Origin: an uncultured Thalassolituus sp.
GTDB taxonomy: Bacteria > Pseudomonadota > Gammaproteobacteria > Pseudomonadales > Oceanobacteraceae
DNA length: 5,403 nt
Assembly: GCA_913054055.1 (NCBI GenBank)
Contig: CAJXIT010000249.1
Coordinates: 1-5,403 of the forward strand
Direction: 5' to 3'
Program-made: the position numbers and the translations under genes
The notes under the pieces: model-generated
Databases searched by the model: none
What the model was told of the DNA's origin: nothing
The model's input: the letters and a program-made list of their open reading frames with translations, nothing else
Part shown: piece by piece, positions 1-5,403 of the stretch
How the letters are laid out: each line of letters starts with the position of its first letter
Position numbering within the stretch: the stretch's first letter is position 1

Positions 1-1
1 C

Positions 2-1822
2 AGTGGGGATATGCAGTACTCGGCATTTTTTGATGACGCTGTTGCCACTGAAATTTTAGCGACAGAAGATGAGTGGGCTAAATATAATCAAGCATTGTCC
101 CCAGTTATGAAAAATTTATTGCGACCAATAATTAAAGCGGCTGAGTACGGACTTACATGTATTCGGCCTGATGATTGTGATGCTGCTCACGACATACATG
201 CGTTAAGCGGTGTGGTTTTTGATACGGAAAATGACCGAGTTACCATCAATACCAGCGGTAATGCAGATTTTGACGGAGATGTTCATGCTTATTCCCGTCT
301 CAATTTAATAGGCGAATTTAATTCTGACCTGACACAAGAGGAAGGAATAAAAACGTTTAGCTTTACACAGGCAAGTATTGAAACTGCAGAAGGGGAGATA
401 GATCTACTGTCAGCCGATGGTGCATTACCTACCGTTGTTTTTTGGCTGGATGAAGTGTTAGCCAGTGGACAGGCGCCTCAAGTTTCTCGTGTTGTGTTAT
501 CTATCCCTGAATTACTGTTGATTTCAAAGACCACCCCTGAATATCAGTTTAAAACCTCTGAATTTAATGTGGATTTAGTGGGTACCCGAGATCAAGTGAG
601 TCTAGTAAACGGCACTTCTGAATTCCACTACAATATTCTTTCTTCCAATATCAGTGGTAAATTTTCTGAAGAAGGCGGTGAAACGGGGGACTCTATGGAT
701 ATGAGGTTTACATTAAATAGTGAAAATGCTTTGACTTATTATTCTCCAAACCGCTTTCCTGATATTGAGATGAATGTTGATACAGCTTCGTTTAAAAGTT
801 ATGCAAATTTCGAGGGGGACGCGTCTGCGTTTATAGAGAATCAGGGAGGGTGGTTCACCTTGCCGGCTAACATCTCTCAAGCAGAAATCGATACTCCTCA
901 AACTTTGACGGGAGATGAAGCGGTTACTTTTTTTGATCGCGGTTTATACGCCAGTTGGGGTGATGAATACGATCTACTTAAAGAACTATTGAATATTGAT
1001 AACTCGGCAACGGCTAAGCTAGGAACATTGAAATACCCAGGCGGGGAGACAGCTTTGGTGATTTTTAAAACCGATTCGACGCAAACCACGGAAGTTGCTC
1101 GTCAGTGTAATCGTGTGGGTGACGTTTGGGGTTGCCAAGCCGCATTGCAAGTTAGTTCACTTGGCTGTGGTACAAGTTATTCCCAAGGTACAGCAACTAT
1201 AATCGAGGCATTTAATTACCTGCAATCTGAAAGTTGCCTATCTCAAGTGAAGATTGATGGGCGCGGCATTTATGAAATTGATTATTCGGTTCTTGGAGGG
1301 AGTTTTACTGACTCGCAAAGTTTTGATATTACGCTGGATTCCGTAGAGCGCTTAGGGATTGAAAGTTTTTACTTGCGACTCACCAGTAAATTTGTAGATG
1401 GTAGCGGTGATAAAAGACCCACTGCCATGATGATATTAAATGGGTCAGCGGTTGATATGGAAAATGTCACGCTGGGTTTTTCATTGACCCATGGTTACAT
1501 CGGTGGCGATTCAAGTTCATTCATTGGTGTGGATGGCTTAATTCCCTATGGTGATAATTCAATCTGGCTTGCGGTTGGTCAGTCAGCGGTCGATCAAGAT
1601 GCTTTGATTTATTATATTCAAGATGCAAATGTCACCTTTACCGTTTTTGGTTTTGATTATGGGGATGTGGATACTGTTTCGGGTGAGACCATTTATTACG
1701 ATCAAGACCGAGATGAGCCAATGGCTTCGATTCGATATGATGGGCAATTACTGGGTAGCTTAAGAAAAGAGGGCGATCTGTATGTTATTCGCTACATAGA
1801 TGGGTCTTGGCAATTGTTGTGA
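2..1822 (+). CDS. Large beta-rich probable envelope protein, unknown function (5' partial)
   Basis: I do not recognise this family. The reading frame is open back to the window edge, and the first ATG (position 11) is probably not the true start: it is followed by an acidic, non-hydrophobic stretch with no signal peptide, and the GGGG before it is only two bases away. The 603 residues from that ATG begin with a helical-looking part (about 12-48). The rest alternates polar and hydrophobic residues and is rich in Asp, Ser, Thr, Tyr and Gly, as in secreted or surface beta-sheet proteins. No transmembrane helix, nucleotide-binding motif or catalytic signature is visible. There are six cysteines, at 50, 56, 366, 375, 386 and 409 (counting from the ATG at 11). 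The even number and the local pairing suggest disulfides and so an oxidising compartment, which is inference. The last four bases overlap the next gene's GTG start, indicating translational coupling. A signal peptide or lipobox, if present, would lie upstream of the window. Confidence 0.8.
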   Translation, partial: SGDMQYSAFFDDAVATEILATEDEWAKYNQALSPVMKNLLRPIIKAAEYGLTCIRPDDCDAAHDIHALSGVVFDTENDRVTINTSGNADFDGDVHAYSRLNLIGEFNSDLTQEEGIKTFSFTQASIETAEGEIDLLSADGALPTVVFWLDEVLASGQAPQVSRVVLSIPELLLISKTTPEYQFKTSEFNVDLVGTRDQVSLVNGTSEFHYNILSSNISGKFSEEGGETGDSMDMRFTLNSENALTYYSPNRFPDIEMNVDTASFKSYANFEGDASAFIENQGGWFTLPANISQAEIDTPQTLTGDEAVTFFDRGLYASWGDEYDLLKELLNIDNSATAKLGTLKYPGGETALVIFKTDSTQTTEVARQCNRVGDVWGCQAALQVSSLGCGTSYSQGTATIIEAFNYLQSESCLSQVKIDGRGIYEIDYSVLGGSFTDSQSFDITLDSVERLGIESFYLRLTSKFVDGSGDKRPTAMMILNGSAVDMENVTLGFSLTHGYIGGDSSSFIGVDGLIPYGDNSIWLAVGQSAVDQDALIYYIQDANVTFTVFGFDYGDVDTVSGETIYYDQDRDEPMASIRYDGQLLGSLRKEGDLYVIRYIDGSWQLL

Positions 1823-2832
1823 TTCGACTTTGCATACTTTTATTGATTGTTTTTTCAAATAAAAGCCAAGCTAAACAGCTTGGCTTTTATTTTGATGTCG
1901 AATTGAATAGCCCTGCGGTTTATTTGCAGGATTTACATGGGGATTGGCAGTCTAACGACCATGGGCGCTATGCCTATGGTAAAGGGGTAATGGGGAGCTG
2001 GTTTCAAGCTTCCAATGCTTGGGCTGTGGGAGTACAAAGACGCGTTTATTACTTGTTGGATTTTACTCATGAAACGGCCGTTTTTTACGGCCAACTAGAA
2101 AATCAGCAGCTTGCTGCTGGCGAATACCCCCTATCACTTAAAATAAATGCGCATTCTTCAGATTCGTTATACCTTCAGCATACAGGTGGTATAACACCCT
2201 CTTTAAGATTTCAGGTGTCTGCTTATGGGCACAAAGGTAGGCAGGTGCAGTCAGCCACTCTTGAAGGTGAGGGGCGTGTTTTAGATAGTGGGTCTCATGA
2301 GTATCAATACGAATTAGATTACTACTATGACTATAATCAGTTGTTTGACCGTGATGAGCCTGATGCAAACGGGTATGGACATAGTTTAGATTTCAATATC
2401 TATTATGAGCTTAATAAGCACACGGATTTATTTTTAAGGGCGGAAGATGTTTTTTACCGCATGTATTGGCATGAAATCAATCAAGATCAGGGTTGTGTAG
2501 CAAGGCCAACACCACAGGGTGAATTATGCGTGTTGAATACCAAGCGGCTGGCATTTACTCAGGCAATGCCTCACCAGATTAGCTTAGGGATTACCCAGCG
2601 CTACAAATCCATGGAGTTTGAGGCGGAATTTTTAGAGTACAATCGCCATAACGCGTTGTGGATTAAAGGGCAGTTGCAACAAGCTAAGGTTGCGATGGAT
2701 GTGATCAATCAAGCCTACCTTGTTGGCTATGAGGGTAGACTGTTGGCAATAAGCTGGTCGTTCGATGACTTTAATTATCATAGGGCTCATAATTGGCAAA
2801 TAAATATGGGAGCACAATGGAATTTCCATTAA
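1819..2832 (+). CDS. Probable outer-membrane beta-barrel protein with signal peptide, unknown function
   Basis: This gene encodes 337 residues if read from GTG 1819. That start gives the GTGA overlap with the upstream stop and places Arg3 just before a hydrophobic core (residues 4-12), followed by a signal peptidase I-like S-Q-A site with predicted cleavage after Ala18. TTG 1807 is an in-frame alternative that adds four residues; neither start has a good Shine-Dalgarno, so coupling to the upstream gene is likely. The mature part is rich in Tyr, Trp and Phe in alternating patterns, with polar turns, typical of transmembrane beta-strands. It ends in W-N-F-H, close to the aromatic C-terminal signal read by the Bam complex but with His in the last position. 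Cys226 and Cys237 could close a disulfide in a loop. I cannot name a family; a periplasmic beta-protein is the alternative. An apparent intrinsic terminator lies inside its 5' coding region. gspA begins four bases after its stop. Confidence 0.8.
   Translation: MIRLCILLLIVFSNKSQAKQLGFYFDVELNSPAVYLQDLHGDWQSNDHGRYAYGKGVMGSWFQASNAWAVGVQRRVYYLLDFTHETAVFYGQLENQQLAAGEYPLSLKINAHSSDSLYLQHTGGITPSLRFQVSAYGHKGRQVQSATLEGEGRVLDSGSHEYQYELDYYYDYNQLFDRDEPDANGYGHSLDFNIYYELNKHTDLFLRAEDVFYRMYWHEINQDQGCVARPTPQGELCVLNTKRLAFTQAMPHQISLGITQRYKSMEFEAEFLEYNRHNALWIKGQLQQAKVAMDVINQAYLVGYEGRLLAISWSFDDFNYHRAHNWQINMGAQWNFH
1857..1893 (+). terminator. Intrinsic-terminator-like perfect hairpin inside a coding region
   Basis: A 16-base arm (aaataaaagccaagct, 1857-1872) and its exact reverse complement (1877-1892) flank the four-base loop AAAC. 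The GC-containing core (GCCAAGCT/AGCTTGGC) is followed by TTTTATTTT, the layout of a Rho-independent terminator. The A-rich outer arm means it could also work from the minus strand. It begins 34 bases after the stop of the first gene, a usual place for a terminator, but it lies within the second gene and encodes the end of its signal peptide and the first mature residues. Function is inferred from shape only. Confidence 0.7.
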
Positions 2833-2836
2833 CTAA

Positions 2837-4273
2837 ATGAATATGATTTACGAAAACCACTTCTCGCTTAATCAGCGCCCGTTTACGATTGCTCCAAACC
2901 CTGAGTTCCTATATGCGAATGGCCAGTATCAAGATGCGTTGGCAGCTTTAGAATACGGAATGCTGCACCGCGGTGGTTTTGTACTGCTGACAGGTGAAGT
3001 AGGGACGGGTAAAACTACTTTATGCAAATACTTGTTAAATCATGTTCCTCAAAATACAGAAATAGCGCTTATTCTGCACCCTCAGTTAGATCGTCTTGAA
3101 ATGCTTCAGTTGATTTGTCGTGAGTTTGACGTGCCATTTCAAGCGACTGATAAAGAGCTTAATTTAATTGAACGTTTGACCGAGTTTTTACTGGGCGTGT
3201 ACTCCCAGGGTGGATACAGTGTTCTGATTATTGATGAAGCTCAGCATTTAGATACTCAGGTTCTAGAACTTATTCGGTTACTAACCAATTTAGAAACCCA
3301 TAAGGATAAGCTTTTACAAATTATTTTACTGGGCCAACCTGAGCTAAAAAATAGATTACAGCAATATGATCTTCGGCAATTGAATCAAAGATTCACCGCG
3401 CGCTTTCATTTAAAACCTTTAAATCGTAGTCAAGTCGCTGATTACATTAATCACAGGATTCAGGTTGCTGGAAATTCGAGTAATTTATTTTCGCCGCTGG
3501 CGTTATGGCTGTTACATAAATTAAGTGGAGGTGTACCACGCCTAGTGAATGTGATTGCGGACCGCAGCTTAATGGGAGGGTATGCACTGGGAAGGCAAAA
3601 TATTAATCCATTTGTTGTATATCAAGCTGCCAAAGAAGTACTTCCTGAACCCGTGAAGACCCCTAGTAAAAAATGGATGCTTATTATACCTATTTTACTG
3701 GTCATAGTTTTTATCAGTCTTAATGTCAATAAGTCTGAATCACTTTTACCTAAATCCATGCTAGACCTTAGGGAGTTAATAACGACTTCAAGTGCTTCTG
3801 GTTTTGAAAGTTGCTTTGAATCTTCTGGTTGCTGGCAAGGGTATTTGCCAGCTGCCTTGATACAGGATGAAAGTATTTTAGTTAAAGTTGGTGGGCAGTG
3901 GGTAAGCTGGAATAGACGGTTAGATCAAGTGGGGTTGGTTCAATCCCGAGTGGTGCAAGATCGACCATTTAAATTGCTAGCGGTCAAACCTAATGCTAAT
4001 AACGGTGTTATTCCTTGGGTGCGAACGGTACTTGAGCGCTGGGTGCAATCAGGGGTTGTGGATGACGTGACTACAGACATTGCTCATTGGCAGGTTATTA
4101 AACCAGATTCTGTTAACAATAGTGCGTTTATAAATGATCGTATTTACGATGCGGTGCTAGAGGAGCGTGTTCGTCAGTTTCAGCAGGACTATCACTTAAC
4201 GGTGGATGGAGTGATTGGTCTACAAACCCTCATAAGTTTAAAGTTACTAGACCAATCTTTAGGTGGTGAGTGA
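2837..4273 (+). CDS. gspA: Type II secretion AAA ATPase GspA (ExeA family)
   Basis: GspA/ExeA is an inner-membrane ATPase that, with GspB, binds peptidoglycan and helps the type II secretin assemble in the outer membrane; this role is known from Aeromonas ExeAB. The 478 residues show the family order. The N-terminus has the usual F-x-L-x-x-x-P-F-x-x-x-P-x-P pattern (about 9-22). Walker A is GEVGTGKTT (53-61), Walker B is VLIIDEAQ (129-136), a sensor-like ILLGQPEL follows (163-170), then LNQRF with a candidate arginine finger at Arg185, and GGVPRLVN (231-238). One membrane helix spans about 280-296. The periplasmic part has a Cys326/Cys332 pair and ends in a PG_binding_1-type repeat (about 436-470) with the V-D-G-V-I-G signature. 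It is somewhat shorter than Aeromonas ExeA, which I recall as near 550 residues. ATG 2843 is an equally good start that fits the family N-terminus; neither has a clear ribosome site. MshM-like paralogues lack the peptidoglycan domain, which favours GspA. Confidence 0.93.
   Translation: MNMIYENHFSLNQRPFTIAPNPEFLYANGQYQDALAALEYGMLHRGGFVLLTGEVGTGKTTLCKYLLNHVPQNTEIALILHPQLDRLEMLQLICREFDVPFQATDKELNLIERLTEFLLGVYSQGGYSVLIIDEAQHLDTQVLELIRLLTNLETHKDKLLQIILLGQPELKNRLQQYDLRQLNQRFTARFHLKPLNRSQVADYINHRIQVAGNSSNLFSPLALWLLHKLSGGVPRLVNVIADRSLMGGYALGRQNINPFVVYQAAKEVLPEPVKTPSKKWMLIIPILLVIVFISLNVNKSESLLPKSMLDLRELITTSSASGFESCFESSGCWQGYLPAALIQDESILVKVGGQWVSWNRRLDQVGLVQSRVVQDRPFKLLAVKPNANNGVIPWVRTVLERWVQSGVVDDVTTDIAHWQVIKPDSVNNSAFINDRIYDAVLEERVRQFQQDYHLTVDGVIGLQTLISLKLLDQSLGGE
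4213..4257 (+). repeat. 10-bp perfect inverted repeat at the gspA-gspB junction
   Basis: GATTGGTCTA (4213-4222) has its exact reverse complement at 4248-4257, separated by 25 bases. It lies in the last codons of gspA, in the peptidoglycan-binding repeat, and ends three bases before the gspB ribosome binding site. A transcript hairpin could form here and influence gspB initiation. A match of this size within a 5-kb window could also arise by chance. Confidence 0.4.
4261..4266 (+). promoter_or_regulatory. Ribosome binding site of gspB
   Basis: AGGTGG lies six bases before ATG 4273, a good Shine-Dalgarno at normal spacing, inside the last codons of gspA. It favours ATG 4273 over the in-frame GTG at 4270, which would be three bases from it. 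ATG 4273 also gives the canonical family N-terminus. Confidence 0.65.
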
Positions 4274-4911
4274 TGTCGTATTTACTGAAAGCCTTAAAGA
4301 AAGCAGAAGAAGAAAGATCAAAGCTGGAGGTAGGCGTTAACGATGAAAGGGTTGCTCAAATAAATAATGCAGCCAGCTTACCGTCATGGCTAGTAGTCAC
4401 GGTTATTTCATTGTTGGTGTTGACGGTAGGGAAGATAATGTTCTTCAGTGACTTAGATTTAATTCCTTCAGAACAGGAAGCAGATGAAAGTCGGTTAATT
4501 ATTGCTCCTATTGAAACGGAGGTGATCGATCAGCAGGAGGGTTCGTTATTTATTCAATCGACCGATAATAGTGAGATTTTAACAGCCAAAGAATTGGCTG
4601 ATAGTGATTCTCAGTCTGTTAATACCATGGATAAAACTGGGCTGTTAAGTAAACCAAAATCATTGGCGCAACTCTCAAAGCCTGTTTTGAATCTAATTCC
4701 TAGTCTCAGTTTAGAAAGCCATATGTACTCCAGTGTCTCAGACTATAGTTCGGTCGTTATAAATGGGCAGGCCTATTCTGAAGGCGATTACATTGATTCA
4801 AATATCATTCTTAAACACATCAATGCTGATGGCATTGTCATATCAGTAGGAAACCATTTAGTGGAATTACCTAAAGGTATTACTTGGGTGTCTACTCATC
4901 ATGCTAAGTAA
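4273..4911 (+). CDS. gspB: Type II secretion protein GspB (ExeB family)
   Basis: GspB is the membrane partner of GspA; in the ExeAB model it bridges the ATPase to the secretin. The 212-residue protein starts MSYLLKALKKAEEER, the hallmark cytoplasmic N-terminus of the family. A single membrane helix follows at about 39-58. Next comes a polar, acidic linker of low complexity (about 59-135) that fits a periplasm-spanning tether. The C-terminal GspB domain (about 138-205) contains the P-S-L-x-L-E-S-H-M-Y-S-S and V-V-I-N-G-Q-x-Y-x-E-G-D-Y signatures. The start shares one base with the gspA stop (TGATG), so the pair is probably translationally coupled and made in balanced amounts. Length and domain order are normal for the family. 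The last 11 bases overlap dinG. Confidence 0.92.
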   Translation: MSYLLKALKKAEEERSKLEVGVNDERVAQINNAASLPSWLVVTVISLLVLTVGKIMFFSDLDLIPSEQEADESRLIIAPIETEVIDQQEGSLFIQSTDNSEILTAKELADSDSQSVNTMDKTGLLSKPKSLAQLSKPVLNLIPSLSLESHMYSSVSDYSSVVINGQAYSEGDYIDSNIILKHINADGIVISVGNHLVELPKGITWVSTHHAK

Positions 4912-5403
4912 TGACGCTAAAACCAATATTCAAACTGCTTACAGTAAAATCCTGAAAGAGAAATCTTTGCGGCCACGCATGGGTCAGCGGAAAATGATTG
5001 CTGCCATCGCAAAGACAATGGGGGCGATTACTGAAGATGGTGATGGTAATCGAATTTCACAAAACCCTGTGTGTATCGTAGAGGCGGGGACTGGTACGGG
5101 TAAAACACTGGCCTATCTAATATCGACCATTCCTTTGGCCGCAGACTTAGATAAAAAAATCATTATCTCTACAGCTACGGTTGCCTTACAAGAACAGTTA
5201 GTAGAAAAAGATATACCTGATGTGGCGAAACATAGTGGCTTGCAATTTGGCTATGCTTTGGCAAAAGGCCGTGGCCGATACTTGTGTGTTCATAAGTTGG
5301 ATCAGCAGATGCAAGATCAGCGCATGCAAGATGCATCCATGGATATGTTTGGGGGGGTTGACGCTTCGGATGATCAAAAGGGGTTGTATCAAGAATTTTT
5401 AGA
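4901..5403 (+). CDS. dinG: ATP-dependent iron-sulfur DNA helicase DinG (3' partial)
   Basis: DinG is a superfamily 2, XPD-like 5'-3' helicase that unwinds damaged-DNA intermediates, D-loops and R-loops, using a 4Fe-4S cluster. The 167 codons present show R-P-R-M-G-Q-R (24-30) as a Q-motif-like element, motif I/Walker A EAGTGTGKT (61-69), motif Ia STATVALQEQL (90-100) and GRGRYLC (123-129), where Cys129 would be the first cluster ligand. The other cluster cysteines, the DEAH box and motifs III-VI lie beyond the window. ATG 4901 is the only usable start: the frame has a TAG at 4859 and no ATG, GTG or TTG between. It sits inside gspB, overlapping its stop by 11 bases, with GGGTG ten bases upstream as a modest ribosome site. 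Co-transcription with gspB is therefore likely. YoaA is a related paralogue; the A-L-Q-E-Q and G-R-G-R-Y-x-C pattern fits DinG at least as well. Confidence 0.9.
   Translation, partial: MLSNDAKTNIQTAYSKILKEKSLRPRMGQRKMIAAIAKTMGAITEDGDGNRISQNPVCIVEAGTGTGKTLAYLISTIPLAADLDKKIIISTATVALQEQLVEKDIPDVAKHSGLQFGYALAKGRGRYLCVHKLDQQMQDQRMQDASMDMFGGVDASDDQKGLYQEFL
5300..5344 (+). repeat. Imperfect 15-bp tandem repeat (three units) within dinG
   Basis: Unit 1 (5300-5314, GATCAGCAGATGCAA) and unit 2 (5315-5329, GATCAGCGCATGCAA) differ at two positions. Unit 3 (5330-5344) is diverged but keeps the GAT start and the central ATG. They encode DQQMQ, DQRMQ and DASMD, residues 134-148, in the segment after the first iron-sulfur cysteine. 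This looks like a local in-frame duplication in a loop that tolerates length change. Confidence 0.6.

Noticed and set aside
713..1089. Two antisense open frames (713-901 and 898-1089)
   Set aside because: They lie wholly within the first gene, lack recognisable domains and ribosome sites, and are of a length expected by chance opposite a real gene.
1807..1846. Possible sigma-70 promoter before the second gene (TTGGCA or TTGTGA with CATACT or TATTGA)
   Set aside because: Each pairing has poor hexamers or wrong spacing; not enough to annotate.
1990..1992. ATG 1990 as a later start for the second gene, which would avoid the terminator overlap
   Set aside because: It would discard a convincing signal peptide and cleavage site encoded just upstream, and its AAAGGGG is only two bases from the ATG.
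2072..2119. Short palindrome AAACGGCCGTTT (2072-2083) and hairpin CAGCAG-CTTG-CTGCTG (2104-2119)
   Set aside because: Both are short, lie in well-formed coding sequence (the second encodes QQLAA) and have no T-tract or site context.
2138..2829. Antisense open frames (2138-2368 and 2632-2829) opposite the barrel-like gene
   Set aside because: They have no domain, no signal peptide and no independent context; the plus-strand gene explains the region.
5198..5402. Open frames on both strands overlapping dinG (minus 5198-5392, plus 5220-5402)
   Set aside because: The dinG frame carries Walker A, motif Ia and GRGRYLC continuously through this region, so these are shadows.

Overview
This window looks like part of a chromosome from a Gram-negative bacterium, most likely a gammaproteobacterium with moderate-to-low GC content (judged by eye, not counted). 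The evidence is a gspA-gspB (exeA-exeB type) pair, which belongs to type II secretion in Gammaproteobacteria, followed by a dinG-type iron-sulfur helicase. An exported protein that looks like an outer-membrane beta-barrel also requires a Gram-negative envelope. The genus cannot be fixed from the sequence alone.

All five genes lie on the plus strand with almost no space between them. In order: (1) 2-1822, the 3' part of a large, beta-rich, cysteine-containing protein of unknown function whose start lies before the window; (2) 1819-2832, a signal-peptide-bearing probable beta-barrel protein whose GTG start overlaps the preceding stop by four bases; (3) 2837-4273, gspA, an AAA ATPase with a transmembrane helix and a periplasmic peptidoglycan-binding domain; (4) 4273-4911, gspB, its membrane partner, whose ATG shares one base with the gspA stop; (5) 4901-5403, the first 167 codons of dinG, overlapping gspB by 11 bases and cut by the window end. 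No stretch without a gene exceeds four bases, and no RNA gene, mobile element or CRISPR array is visible.

GspA and GspB form an inner-membrane complex that, in the Aeromonas ExeAB model, uses ATP and peptidoglycan binding to help assemble the type II secretin in the outer membrane. The two upstream genes probably encode envelope proteins. Whether they are clients of the GspAB machinery or only neighbours cannot be decided here. DinG is a DNA repair and R-loop helicase with no obvious functional link to secretion.

The most striking non-coding signal is a perfect 16-bp inverted repeat with a 4-base loop and a T-rich 3' flank (1857-1893). It has the form of an intrinsic terminator 34 bases after the first gene's stop, yet it lies inside the signal-peptide region of the second gene. 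It therefore either ends the first gene's transcript or acts as a translation-sensitive attenuator for the genes downstream.
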